Under the pieces are notes generated by a model. That model saw nothing but the letters and a program-made list of their open reading frames with translations. It was not told where the DNA came from and did no database searches. Source: Novipirellula herctigrandis (lineage in GTDB: Bacteria > Planctomycetota > Planctomycetia > Pirellulales > Pirellulaceae). Taken from it: a stretch of DNA of 64,000 nt. The number at the start of each line of letters is the position of its first letter. Positions within the stretch are counted from its first letter, which is position 1. The DNA is taken from the NCBI GenBank assembly GCA_007859835.1, contig SJPJ01000002.1, positions 390,744 through 454,743 on the forward strand, written 5' to 3'. The position numbers were made by a program, and so were the translations under genes. Positions 8,329-18,152 of this stretch are shown one piece after another.

Positions 8329-9420
8329 ATGACAAATTCCGCCCTTTTCCAGCCATTCAATCTACACGACCTCCAATTACCAAACCGAATTGTTTTGGCT
8401 CCGATGACCCGATCTCGGGCGGGAAAGGCACGTATTCCAAACCAGTTGATGGCTGAGTATTACACTCAGCGCAGTGAAGCGGGACTACTGATCACCGAGG
8501 CCACCACAATCTCCGAAGAAGCGAATGGTTGGAACGAGTCACCAGGAATCTACGCCGATGAAATGACCGAAGGGTGGAAACACACGGTCAACGCAGTGCA
8601 TGATAAGGGAGGCGTCATCTTCATTCAGCTTTGGCATCTCGGGCGAGCTTCTCACAGTAGTTTCCATGGTGGCAAGCCAGCCGTTGCCCCCTCAGCTATC
8701 AAGATTGACGAACCCTACATCCACACACCCGCAGGGAAACAGGCTTACGAAGTGCCTAGGGCGATTGAAACATCCGAAATCCCAAGGGTCGTCGAAGATT
8801 ACCAACGTGCTGCTCAGCGAGCAAAGGCAGCAGGTTTTGACGGTGTTGAAGTTCATAGTGCCAACGGCTATTTACTCGACACCTTTCTTCAGTCGAAGAC
8901 CAATCATCGAACGGATCAATATGGTGGCAGCATCGAGAATCGCTACCGCATATTGAAAGAGGTGATCGAAGGAGTCACTTCGGTCTGGCCTGCCAATCGA
9001 GTCGGTGTTCGGCTTTCCCCCAATGGTTCATTCAACGACATGGGGTCTCCCGATTTCCGAGAACAGTTCACTTTCGTCGCCAGTCAACTAGATCACTTCG
9101 GCCTGTCATACCTACATGTCATGGATGGACTTGCATTCGGCTTTCATGAACTCGGCGATCCAATGACGCTAGCCGATTTCCGCCAGGTATTCCGTGGGCC
9201 ACTGATTGGAAACTGCGGTTACACGCAAAAGGCCGCTGAAGAGGCAATAGCAGAAGGACACGCTGATCTGATTGCTTTCGGTCGCCCCTTTATCAGCAAC
9301 CCTGATCTAGTCCAGCGTTTCAGAAACGGCTGGCCACTGGCGGAACCCGCAGAAATGTCCGACTGGTACTTGCCCACGGGTGCAAAGGGATATACGGACT
9401 TCCCTTCCTATACAGATTGA
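8329..9420 (+). CDS. Old Yellow Enzyme-family alkene reductase
   Basis: The 363-residue protein is an FMN-dependent ene-reductase of the NemA/OYE type. Landmarks are LPNRIVLAPMTRSRAG (FMN site), LWHLGRASH, VEVHSANGYLLDTFLQ with the His-x-x-Asn substrate pair, the following NHRTDQYGGSIENR, and C-terminal GNCGYT and IAFGRPFISNPDL (FMN phosphate). Members reduce activated C=C bonds and nitro compounds with NADPH. The start at 8329 gives the usual short lead before the first strand; 8311 is an alternative that adds six residues. A decayed fragment of a second, different family member lies at 25807-25867. Confidence 0.93.
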   Translation: MTNSALFQPFNLHDLQLPNRIVLAPMTRSRAGKARIPNQLMAEYYTQRSEAGLLITEATTISEEANGWNESPGIYADEMTEGWKHTVNAVHDKGGVIFIQLWHLGRASHSSFHGGKPAVAPSAIKIDEPYIHTPAGKQAYEVPRAIETSEIPRVVEDYQRAAQRAKAAGFDGVEVHSANGYLLDTFLQSKTNHRTDQYGGSIENRYRILKEVIEGVTSVWPANRVGVRLSPNGSFNDMGSPDFREQFTFVASQLDHFGLSYLHVMDGLAFGFHELGDPMTLADFRQVFRGPLIGNCGYTQKAAEEAIAEGHADLIAFGRPFISNPDLVQRFRNGWPLAEPAEMSDWYLPTGAKGYTDFPSYTD

Positions 9421-9711
9421 TCGACGCTCCACTCATCTTCCAAGAGCCACTCTCTTGAACCCATCGTTGATCTCGCAATGCCGGTTGGAGCAAGAATCAT
9501 CAATCGGGAACTCGATTGCCAAATAATCTACCCAGAAGTCAGGAATCGCTAGGGTCCCGATATCCCGTTTTAGGTCTCAAACGATTTCGTTTTCTTGCGA
9601 CGGTTTTGTCTCTGATCTGTGATTCCCATGTTGTCGTTACGCCCCGCTGAACTCCGTTTACTTCGGCGATTCCCTAAGGACCGATTCGATACCGCCGAAT
9701 ACAGGGTGTGA

Positions 9712-11160
9712 TTAAGTTTCCTCTGCAACTCGTTCACTAGCACCCAAAATGCTCAGGTTCAATGTTCCGCCCCTAATCAACATTTCATCCATGGCTCCAT
9801 TTACATCTTGAGGTGAAATCTGCTCGCCATCATTGCGTTCGATCGAGAATTGAGCAATTCGTCGCATCAGCTCTTTAATAAACGCCGCACTCACCCCTTC
9901 GGTTCTCTTCACAAGATCCACCATGATCCGATCATCAATCGTAACGCTAGGTGCGTACATTGTGATCAATTTTTGGCGACCATCCTCGTCGGGCAAAGGA
10001 AACTCGATGGCTTGGTCAACACGTCCTGGCCGTGAAGCCAATGCTGCTTCGAGTACCTGTGGGCGATTCGTCGTCAAGATAAAGAGAATGTCAGCCTCTT
10101 CCTTTAGCCCATCCATTTCGTTGAGCAATCGATTCAGCAACGCTTCCTCACAAGCACTGCCCATCTGCGACCGTTCTCTTGCGATCAGGTCAACGTCTTC
10201 CATGACAACGATACTTGGTTGCAATAGCCGGGCCAGTGCCATGTACTCGCTCAGCAAAGCAACTTGCTCAGCGGAAATCAACAGCATTGTGTGCCCTTCA
10301 AGTGCTTTCGCCAGGAAATGGATTGTGTGCGTCTTTCCGGTTCCGGGAGGGCCATAAAACAGCAAGCCTTTCTTCGTGGACATGCCCATCTGTTGCAACT
10401 GTGGGCGTTGCCTTACGAACTGAATCACGTTTCGCTCAAGCAACGCAAGTGCTAGCTCTGGGAGAATGACTTGATCGCGCTCGACATTTCGTAGCTTGTG
10501 GACGGAAATCCCCGCTGATTGGCCAGAATAGGAATGTTTTGTCTGTTCAAGTGAGAGGATCTTTCCTCGATAGGACACCGCTTCGGAGATAGCTTCTTGC
10601 AGATTATTGAAGAACAACTGTGTGACTTGCGTTCCTTCCACAGAATTGGTTGTAGCCACTTGGACTTGCATACCCGACTTTTCACCAGGCATTCCGGAGG
10701 ACGACAATAGCACTGCTAAACGCAGTTCTTTCGATTGCATGAGCCACATCCCCTGCTTGAGCACTCGAAATGGCTGATCCTCACCAATGTCCAATTCTTC
10801 GTATTCCGGTGGAACAGAGGTCGCCGAGTTTTCGTCGCTTTCAATCATGCAGTCCGAAATCGAAATGCCAACGAAAGCGAAGTCTTTTTGGACACCAAAG
10901 AACTGAAGGACGTTGAACTCGTCAGATATTAACTTTTCGATTGTTCTTTGTAGATCCGCCCGCATTCGATAGGGAAACTGCCTTTCCGAAACGGATAGCT
11001 GGTTAATTGGAATGTTTTCAAAATGCGAGCGAAGCAGTGTGGAAACACTTGTTGACGAAGCGTTGCTTTCCTTTTGATGACGGATCCCAGCACTGGAGGC
11101 CCTCGTCATAAACAAGAACACGACGACACCTCCGACAAGGAGTCCTAGCAAACCATCCAT
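9712..11160 (-). CDS. Membrane-anchored AAA+ ATPase
   Basis: The protein of 482 residues has a single N-terminal membrane segment (GLLGLLVGGVVVFLFM), then about 200 residues without a recognised domain, then one AAA+ module: Walker A GPPGTGKT near 270, Walker B VVMEDVD near 320, sensor-1 LTTN and an arginine-finger motif SRPGRVDQ near 377. It looks like the AAA core of FtsH/Bcs1-type proteins but lacks the FtsH protease domain; the C-terminal extension is short. I infer a remodelling or unfolding role at the inner face of the cytoplasmic membrane. The ATG at 11160 is preferred over 11208 because AAAGG lies upstream and the membrane segment follows at once. Confidence 0.85.
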   Translation of the reverse strand: MDGLLGLLVGGVVVFLFMTRASSAGIRHQKESNASSTSVSTLLRSHFENIPINQLSVSERQFPYRMRADLQRTIEKLISDEFNVLQFFGVQKDFAFVGISISDCMIESDENSATSVPPEYEELDIGEDQPFRVLKQGMWLMQSKELRLAVLLSSSGMPGEKSGMQVQVATTNSVEGTQVTQLFFNNLQEAISEAVSYRGKILSLEQTKHSYSGQSAGISVHKLRNVERDQVILPELALALLERNVIQFVRQRPQLQQMGMSTKKGLLFYGPPGTGKTHTIHFLAKALEGHTMLLISAEQVALLSEYMALARLLQPSIVVMEDVDLIARERSQMGSACEEALLNRLLNEMDGLKEEADILFILTTNRPQVLEAALASRPGRVDQAIEFPLPDEDGRQKLITMYAPSVTIDDRIMVDLVKRTEGVSAAFIKELMRRIAQFSIERNDGEQISPQDVNGAMDEMLIRGGTLNLSILGASERVAEET

Positions 11161-11633
11161 TGCTTCCAACCTTTCAACGATCTGAAAATCATTGGGCAAA
11201 ACCAACACACGACGACATTGGCTGATTCTAGCAGATTTGGATCACTATGATTGACCATCGATCACGGTGACGGAGACGGTGAAGGTGACGGTGACGGTCG
11301 ATGAACTCCAGCCTCCCTCCTTTTTCCTGTGCCAAGAAGGCCGTCGCTTTCCTTAAAACTTCTCGCTCCATGGTTAATTGCCGGCTCGGCTCACGCAGTC
11401 GCCCGAGTTCAGCTTCAACACTGCGACTACCGAATCGGCTTCACGGCGAGAAGTTTGGCGCGTATCACCCCTATCAATTCGCCTTCAAAACGGGTCTCTC
11501 CGAGGCGTGCATTATCTTGACGCTGAGCGATTCAGAACGGACACTGGGTACACACGCTTTGTGACGACTTCGACCAACTGCGAGATGACTCAGCGACGTC
11601 AACGAGAAAACCCTTTCTAAGTATGCGAAAAAC
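11161..11633. other. Divergent intergenic region
   Basis: The region separates the AAA+ ATPase and GH92 genes and should hold both promoters. It contains the GGTGAC-rich repeat at 11265-11298. Three overlapping plus-strand frames of 60-87 codons at 11301-11620 look like chance openings: they are rich in Ser/Arg and lack ribosome sites. Confidence 0.45.
11265..11298. repeat. Degenerate GGTGAC hexamer repeat
   Basis: Five to six imperfect copies of GGTGAC/GGAGAC/GGTGAA follow one another immediately before the GH92 upstream region. The tract is purine-rich on the plus strand. Confidence 0.75.
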
Positions 11634-13988
11634 ATGACTACCCTGCCTAAGATTTTATTTTTGTTGTTGGCGATGACACTCGGCGTGTCTGCGAACGAGC
11701 GACCGGTCGATTGCGTCGATCCTTTGATTGATACGCATTTGTCTCGCTGGTTTTACTTTAATTCGGCCAGCCGTCCATTCGGGATGGTGAACCTTTCTCC
11801 GGATACGCAAACGAAAGGGTCATGGAAATCAGGCTACCTTTACGGCGACACGCACATCCGCTGCTTCAGCCACGTGCATGCTTGGCAATTAGCGGGCATT
11901 CCAGTGATGCCAATCACGGGCGAAATGACTGGGCATCAGGGAATGGACACCTATCAGTCTGAGTATTCGCACGATGATGAGGTGGTGAAGCCAGGCTATC
12001 ACAAAGTCATGCTGAAGGATTACGGCATTACAGCCGAGCTAACTTCAACGCCTCGCATTGGGTTTCACCGCTACACATTTCCGGACGCGGAAGAGGCTTA
12101 CGTACTGTTCGACGTTGGAGCGCTACTAGCGCATGGACCGATGGTTGATGCGCAAGTGCGAAAGGTCAGCGATCACGAGATCGAGGGCATGAGTATGATG
12201 AAGCGGACGGGGCGAAGAAGAAAGGAAACCGCGATCTACTTTGTGGCAAGTTTTAGCGAGCCGATCCAAGGCTTTGGCGGCTGGAACGCAACCGAAGTGG
12301 AGGGCGAGGGCAAAGATCCCAAGATTTCGAAGACTCCTGTCCATGGCGTCACGGAAATCAAAGGTGCTAATTCGGGCGCCTACGCCAAAGTTCCCGCAGG
12401 CAAAACGCTATTGATGAAGGTCGCGATCAGCTATGTCTCCACCGAAAACGCACGAATGAACTTGGCGGCGGAGTTGGCCCACTGGGATTTTGACGCAACC
12501 GTAAAGGAATCGAGCAACGAATGGAATCAGATGCTCTCTCGGATTGAAGTCCAAGGTGGAACGGATGACCAGCGCCGCAAGTTCTACACTGACCTTTGGC
12601 GTGCAATGCTGGGGCGTCGAATTGTTAGCGACGTAGACGGATCCTACATGGATATGACCGGCGACGATCCGGTGGCACGTAAGGTTGCACCAGGGCCGGA
12701 CGGAAAACCGGCTTTCAACATGCATAATTTCGACGCTTGGTGGGGCAGCCACTGGTCACTGAATGTACTCTGGCCGCTGCTCTGCCCTGAAGTATACAGC
12801 GACTTTTGTAACACGTCGTTGGAGATGTACGAAAACGGCGGTCGAATTCCCCGCGGTCCCTCGGGCGGCAACTATACCTCGGTCATGATCGGTGATTCGT
12901 CAGCCCCCGCGCTTACGTCAGCGTGGCAAAAAGGCATTCGCACTTTCGATGGTGAAAAGGCGTTAGAGGGGTTGGTAAAGAACACCGGACCCCAGGGTGG
13001 CCGCTACATCGGTGGTTATGCCGTTGAGTCGAATCCCAATGCCTGGAAAGAGTATGAGGAAAAGGGGTACATCAGCCGAGCCAACAGTTTGCCGGGAGGC
13101 CACGGAAAGGCTGTCTCTTCGCTGACGATGTACAACGCCTACCACGATTGGTGCATTGCCGAAATGGCCAAAAGTCTCGGCAAGGACGATGTTTTTGACA
13201 CCTTTATTATGAAGGTCGGCAACTATAAGAATGTCATTTGGCCCGAGAAAAAATGTGCATGGGTGCGAATGCCAGACGGCGCATGGAAAGATGGATTTAA
13301 ACCGGTAGACTCCGTTTTCGAGCAGGACGGCTTTTGCGAGGCTTCCGCTGCAATGACGACCTTTTTCGTGCCGCATGACCCTCAGGGACTTGCAGAAGTA
13401 TGCGGCGGAACGGCGGCCCTAGCGGATCTTTTGGATGGCTATTTCAAAGCATCGGAACCCAAAAACTTTACCATCGGCTCGCACGGGCGTTTCCATGCGG
13501 AGACGTTTGTCGACTACACCAACCAAGACAGCACCGGCATGGCGCACGTCTTCAATCGTATCGGTTATCCGTGGCTGACACAGAAATGGGTACGAAAAGT
13601 CCAAGAGCTCAATTACGCCGGTTGCGATCCCTATCACGGATACAATGGCGACGAAGACCAGGGACAAATGGGGGCCGTAAGCGCATTGATGGCGTTGGGA
13701 CTTTTTCAGTTTGACGGCGGCAGCGGACGCAATTCATCATTCGATTTAACTGCGCCGATTTTCGACAAAGTAACAATCCGGCTCAGCGAAAAATACTATC
13801 AAGGGAAAACGGTCTCGATCGTCGTCAAGAACAATCAGCCCGACAACGTATATATCCAGTCGGCCGCTTGGAATGGAATGCCATGGAATGCCTGCCTCAT
13901 GCCTTTCGATTCATTCATCCAAGGAGGATTGCTCGAATTGGAGTTAGGTCCGCAACCTAACAAACAATGGGGTGTTACTTCAAACTAA
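11634..13988 (+). CDS. Secreted glycoside hydrolase family 92 protein
   Basis: The 784-residue protein has a signal peptide (KILFLLLAMTLGVSANE) and the GH92 two-domain plan: an N-terminal beta-sandwich (VDPLIDTHLSRWFY, ASRPFGMVNLSPDT, HVHAWQLAGIPVMP) and an (alpha/alpha)6 barrel with GFCEASAAMTTFFVPHDPQG and GDEDQGQMGAVSALMALGLF. The family contains exo-alpha-mannosidases, mostly alpha-1,2, that need calcium. The acidic GDEDQGQ stretch takes the place of the usual GNDDCGQ catalytic-base motif. The highly conserved GNEPSH loop of typical members is replaced by NQDSTGMAH, which suggests an altered substrate pocket. It is therefore a divergent member; mannosidase activity is not assured. Confidence 0.87.
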   Translation: MTTLPKILFLLLAMTLGVSANERPVDCVDPLIDTHLSRWFYFNSASRPFGMVNLSPDTQTKGSWKSGYLYGDTHIRCFSHVHAWQLAGIPVMPITGEMTGHQGMDTYQSEYSHDDEVVKPGYHKVMLKDYGITAELTSTPRIGFHRYTFPDAEEAYVLFDVGALLAHGPMVDAQVRKVSDHEIEGMSMMKRTGRRRKETAIYFVASFSEPIQGFGGWNATEVEGEGKDPKISKTPVHGVTEIKGANSGAYAKVPAGKTLLMKVAISYVSTENARMNLAAELAHWDFDATVKESSNEWNQMLSRIEVQGGTDDQRRKFYTDLWRAMLGRRIVSDVDGSYMDMTGDDPVARKVAPGPDGKPAFNMHNFDAWWGSHWSLNVLWPLLCPEVYSDFCNTSLEMYENGGRIPRGPSGGNYTSVMIGDSSAPALTSAWQKGIRTFDGEKALEGLVKNTGPQGGRYIGGYAVESNPNAWKEYEEKGYISRANSLPGGHGKAVSSLTMYNAYHDWCIAEMAKSLGKDDVFDTFIMKVGNYKNVIWPEKKCAWVRMPDGAWKDGFKPVDSVFEQDGFCEASAAMTTFFVPHDPQGLAEVCGGTAALADLLDGYFKASEPKNFTIGSHGRFHAETFVDYTNQDSTGMAHVFNRIGYPWLTQKWVRKVQELNYAGCDPYHGYNGDEDQGQMGAVSALMALGLFQFDGGSGRNSSFDLTAPIFDKVTIRLSEKYYQGKTVSIVVKNNQPDNVYIQSAAWNGMPWNACLMPFDSFIQGGLLELELGPQPNKQWGVTSN

Positions 13989-14495
13989 CCGAAGGCACTG
14001 ATGACAAAATCGGTTGAATGACCTAATGCTTTTCGGCGTCGCTGCGGTGGTCCGAGTGGTTGATTTTGACGAGCTTTCCTCGCTCCGCCAACAGAGTGGC
14101 ACGCGATGTCTTAATGAGCCACCCAAGCACAAAAGGGGCATACAGTATCGATCCTCCCTGATCCCATCTTCGATTTGCTCGGTTATGGCCAGTGGTTGAT
14201 TTTCGTTAGCTACTGGTGTGATTCATTTAACGGCTTTGAGCCGTCAAAAAAGGCAAGCAGACCGGTGAGACATCTTTGTGCGGTCTGTATTTGACCGTGT
14301 TTTTCTGGGAAGCATCCTGTTGTCCAACCATTATTACACAACTTCCTGGTTGCTCGCACAAAGCGAACTGCGACCAAAGACGTGTTTGCACGGGTGCATC
14401 GCACTTGCATCGTCGATTTCCGATGCAAATATTGCCCCACTCGATCCTGGCACCGGAGCCCTGCACCAACCAAGCCGGTTTCAATCAAGCCGGTT
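13989..14495. other. Intergenic region between convergent genes
   Basis: About 500 bases lie between the convergent GH92 and lipoprotein genes. Short overlapping frames here are Cys/Thr/Ser-rich and unlikely to be genes. The palindrome ACGGCT-TTG-AGCCGT near 14229 could end transcription but lacks a clear T-run on either strand. A 15-base tandem repeat lies at the right end. Confidence 0.4.
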
Positions 14496-14500
14496 TCAAT
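14471..14500. repeat. 15-bp direct repeat, two copies
   Basis: CAAGCCGGTTTCAAT occurs twice in tandem, followed by a partial third copy (CAAGC). It ends over the stop region of the neighbouring minus-strand lipoprotein gene. Confidence 0.85.
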
Positions 14501-17500
14501 CAAGCTCCGATCCGAAGGCGGTTCTAGGAAGATCGACAAACACTTGATGAGCAACCGTCGAACGGGCGCGGTCGGCGCCCGACGCCATGCAGTTCACATT
14601 GACGACGTGTGGGATTCCCGTTGCGGTTTCACCAGTGACACGTTTATATGCTTGTCGCATCATGCTGGCGTACCGCTTTAACGCAACCAACGGTTCGACC
14701 TCTCGCTTGGGATTTGTCGAAGGTGAATCAAATGAACGCTCGTAATCCGAAGCGGCTCGCAAACAGGATTGCGCAACCTTATCAATAAACTCTGGCGTAT
14801 CGATGGTGAACTTGCCACTCGCACTCGACAGAGTCTTAAGGTTTGACTTCGCTACCGGACAGCGGATTTGCAGTCGATACTCAGTAGCGGTTGGACATTC
14901 GTAATCTAATTGAGATGTGCCAGCCGCATCCAATAGCATTGGCGTCAAGATCGGGCGACAGGAAAAGATAGCGTTTGTTGATTCAAGTTCCGGCTCGTCA
15001 TCTGGGTCAATCGCAAACCTTCCAAGCGAGTTGGACAACGAAAACCAAATCGTTGACCCGATCACGGTCGGAGGTCCGGGCGAGGCACGACCGGGGCCCA
15101 CGATCGTTTTACCTGTTGCAACAGGCTTGCCTCGTGGTGTCCATGGCGTAATCGTTAACCCACATATTTTCTGTTGCTGGCCAATTTGATACAGGAACCG
15201 ATCACCTTCGATGGTTGTCAGCAACTCATAGTTTCGGGCGTTGGGGGAACGTCGATAGGGCAATGAGAAATGAAATCGAGTTGGTTCGACGGGCGACGCT
15301 TCAACAAACGAAAACACTCGCATCGCCTCGGAGGCCACCGGCACCGGCAAATCCCAGAGCAAGACAGGTTGGTTTTCCGCGTCGTATAAAACTCCGTCGC
15401 GAACCCTACCGCCCGCGATCGCCCCAAAGGCTTGTCGTCGGCTGGCCATCGGCATCCCGATTAACTGCAATCGAGTCGAGTCGTTCGGCTTGATGCGGTA
15501 ATTCCGGGATACGAAACAACGCATTGGCTCTCGGTCAGCAGTCGAAAACGAGTCACGAGTGGTTACCACCGATACGGTCAATGCCTCGTTCCAGTGGATT
15601 CCAACCCCAGACTCACCGTACGTCTCACTAGAAATCTGCTCCAACTTACCAGCGGCTTCCACCGCATACCTCCGTAATTCGCACGCCTCATTGCCACAAT
15701 CCAGTAGAACAAAAAGCTGGTTCGTGTCTCCTGCGGCGTCGATGATCTTTTCAGTGGGTTGCAGGGTCGCGATCAGTTCGCCTGCGTTAACATCGAAGAT
15801 TGCCAATTGCGTAAAACGCGTGGGGTACTCTCGTTTGAAATCAGGATCGTGCAGTCCAAGAATGATGTTTGGGTCCGTCGTTGGCAGAATCTTAGTAAAC
15901 GGAAACGGTGTGAATAGAGGAGCATCGAATACTTCGCCTTCGAGTATCCAGGTGTAATCACGCTCCGCGTCGATGCCGATCACGAACGTCGACAAACCCG
16001 CAGCGTTGAGCGGAACATCGAAAGTTATTTCGCTCTCCGACGCATTCCATTGGTATGGCAGCGATTTACCTTGGAAACTCAGTCGAACCGGGCGTTGGTT
16101 ACGATCCACACTGAGTCGTTGCGTAACCTGACGACCCGAATAAAGCGTCACCGAAGAGTCAAAGGAACTTCTGACGGGCTGCGGTACTCCAAGGGAGTTG
16201 ACGTCGATTACGACGGCGGACTCAGGAAACACGGCGATGCAGTACCGTGAATTCATCAACCAACCTAAACACGTCGGCCGATCCTCGTCGTTTGCATCTG
16301 CGTCCAGAACCGACTGACGCTCATCCGGCTGCAATGGAAACGTCTCAGCAGCCGTCTCGGCGAACAGAGGCGTTATCGTGATCCGCTCTGCTTCGATTTC
16401 ATAGACAAGCCCGTCACGTTCCAAGACTCGTGGAAGTGGTTGTGCACACAACCGGCTCGCCATTGCCTCGGTCGTTGCGGTATGGGCTTGACGCATTTTC
16501 GGATTCCGCCTGACAAACTCCGTCATCGGTATCTCAAAAGGAAACACCGACTTGTCGCTAGGATTTTTGTCGTCGCTCGGCTTAGCAAGGCTCTGCATCG
16601 ACGAGGGTGGATCTTGGTTCGGAGAAATTTGGCACACCCAATTCGCCACGACACTAGGCTCGCCCGCGGCTAGAAAAACAGTTCCGTTTTTGATCGCCGG
16701 ATGAGTTGCGATGATGCGTCGAGAATGAGTGGGCGCATCAGTTGGCACCGGCACGGAATCGACCAAGCCCGCTTTCTGGTAGTCCCAAAAAACGACCGAA
16801 TCCGAATCGGTTGATACGCAAGCCAACAATCGTTCGGAAGTCCGCGATGGGGCCGAAGATTGATTCGTTGCAAAACACATCGATTGTGGAGTTCCCTCGG
16901 CTGGAAAGATCCATGTCGGCTCAAGCGAAGATTTCCATTGCCCAATCGGGTACTGAAGAAACCCAAATTGGTCGTGCGTGATTGCGAGAGTGCCAATATC
17001 GCTAAGATCCGCGTGACGTGTAGCGGCTGGGAATCGAAGGCGGCGAAAAGTGGTTTTGCCATCTACAAGCGACACTGCAATAGCAGCCTCGCCAAAGGAC
17101 GTACTGTCAATGATCCGCCCATTTAACAATGTCTTGCCGGTGCGTATGCACTCATCCAAGTCTGCGAGCCAATATGCGGCTATGTTGATGTGATCCACGG
17201 CCGAGTAATGATCACCGGTATTGCTGATGACCAATTTCGTTGGCAGATTGGCCTCGGCACGTTGCGCAGCAAAGGATGTTGAATTTCTAGCGGACACGAC
17301 TTGGTCTATGTCACTATGGTACAAATAGACGGGACACTTCAAATCGGCTGCGTGGGTTGCCGGCGAGGCTTTAACCGCGAAGTCCCGCCAATCCGAAAAG
17401 ACGGAGTCATAGTTGGCTTCCTCTTGGTCTCCAGCGGTTCGAAGAATGTCGGCAAAACCAGCCAATGAAACGCAGCCGCGTATTCGTGGCTCATGTGTCG

Positions 17501-18152
17501 CCAACAGCAACGCGTGTTTTGCCGCTGAACTATGACCCACAGCATACAAACGATTTGGGTCGATCGCTGGAACCGTTGCCAGCGCAAGCGAGATTGCGTT
17601 GCGTGAATTTACCAGGCCTGACATCGAAGCCCTGAATCGCTGATGGGCTCGAACAAATTCAGCGGTACTTGCTGTTTCGCTGATGTCCCCATCCGTTCCA
17701 TAGCCGACAACAATAAATCCTTGGCGAGTCAACGCGGAATAGAGCCCCATCTCTGCCGTCGACATTCCAACCCCGTTCAAAACCGTCGCACCCGCCGCAG
17801 CAACGAAAACGCATGGATAGCGTTTCTGGGGATCGTGGTGGCGATCGGTTGATTTCGGACGCATCACCCAAATTTTGTCGTCTTCACCGGGGCTACCCGC
17901 CGGTATTCCCAAATCCACTTCTGCAATCTGAACCGAATTGTAATCGCGAAACGAAAGCGATTCGGGAAGTGAGGGCGTTTTTACCGAGTCGATATCAAAT
18001 TTGGAATTCGGTTCCGTGATTGACTGCGTTGACTGGCTACATGAACTCAAGGTCGCCAACAGGATCGCAAACAAGATGCGGGGTACGTATGAGTTTTCGC
18101 TACATCGCGCGATAGGACTCTGGTCAAATCGTTCTGATTGCAATCGTGCCAT
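14496..18152 (-). CDS. Large lipoprotein: alpha/beta hydrolase fused to a long beta-rich tail
   Basis: The 1218-residue protein has a lipoprotein signal (ILFAILLATLSSC, acylated Cys38). Residues about 70-345 form an alpha/beta hydrolase of the dienelactone-hydrolase/prolyl-oligopeptidase type: nucleophile elbow GHSSA (Ser208), acid in YHSDIDQVV (Asp281 or Asp283) and His315 in NTGDHYSAV. The remaining 870 residues are beta-rich and I do not recognise a named domain; blocks such as HDQFGFLQYPIGQW and FDVNAGELIATLQP look like beta-propeller blades. It would be a membrane-tethered esterase or peptidase facing the periplasm. GAGG seven bases before the ATG supports the start. It ends convergently with the GH92 gene. 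Confidence 0.72.
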   Translation of the reverse strand: MARLQSERFDQSPIARCSENSYVPRILFAILLATLSSCSQSTQSITEPNSKFDIDSVKTPSLPESLSFRDYNSVQIAEVDLGIPAGSPGEDDKIWVMRPKSTDRHHDPQKRYPCVFVAAAGATVLNGVGMSTAEMGLYSALTRQGFIVVGYGTDGDISETASTAEFVRAHQRFRASMSGLVNSRNAISLALATVPAIDPNRLYAVGHSSAAKHALLLATHEPRIRGCVSLAGFADILRTAGDQEEANYDSVFSDWRDFAVKASPATHAADLKCPVYLYHSDIDQVVSARNSTSFAAQRAEANLPTKLVISNTGDHYSAVDHINIAAYWLADLDECIRTGKTLLNGRIIDSTSFGEAAIAVSLVDGKTTFRRLRFPAATRHADLSDIGTLAITHDQFGFLQYPIGQWKSSLEPTWIFPAEGTPQSMCFATNQSSAPSRTSERLLACVSTDSDSVVFWDYQKAGLVDSVPVPTDAPTHSRRIIATHPAIKNGTVFLAAGEPSVVANWVCQISPNQDPPSSMQSLAKPSDDKNPSDKSVFPFEIPMTEFVRRNPKMRQAHTATTEAMASRLCAQPLPRVLERDGLVYEIEAERITITPLFAETAAETFPLQPDERQSVLDADANDEDRPTCLGWLMNSRYCIAVFPESAVVIDVNSLGVPQPVRSSFDSSVTLYSGRQVTQRLSVDRNQRPVRLSFQGKSLPYQWNASESEITFDVPLNAAGLSTFVIGIDAERDYTWILEGEVFDAPLFTPFPFTKILPTTDPNIILGLHDPDFKREYPTRFTQLAIFDVNAGELIATLQPTEKIIDAAGDTNQLFVLLDCGNEACELRRYAVEAAGKLEQISSETYGESGVGIHWNEALTVSVVTTRDSFSTADREPMRCFVSRNYRIKPNDSTRLQLIGMPMASRRQAFGAIAGGRVRDGVLYDAENQPVLLWDLPVPVASEAMRVFSFVEASPVEPTRFHFSLPYRRSPNARNYELLTTIEGDRFLYQIGQQQKICGLTITPWTPRGKPVATGKTIVGPGRASPGPPTVIGSTIWFSLSNSLGRFAIDPDDEPELESTNAIFSCRPILTPMLLDAAGTSQLDYECPTATEYRLQIRCPVAKSNLKTLSSASGKFTIDTPEFIDKVAQSCLRAASDYERSFDSPSTNPKREVEPLVALKRYASMMRQAYKRVTGETATGIPHVVNVNCMASGADRARSTVAHQVFVDLPRTAFGSELD

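Noticed and set aside
11301-11620. Three overlapping plus-strand frames of 60-87 codons
   Set aside because: All Ser/Arg-rich with no ribosome site; they arise by chance upstream of the GH92 gene.
14222-14245. Palindrome ACGGCT-TTG-AGCCGT as terminator of the GH92 gene
   Set aside because: Short stem and followed by CAAAAAA with no T-run on the plus strand, so it does not qualify as an intrinsic terminator.
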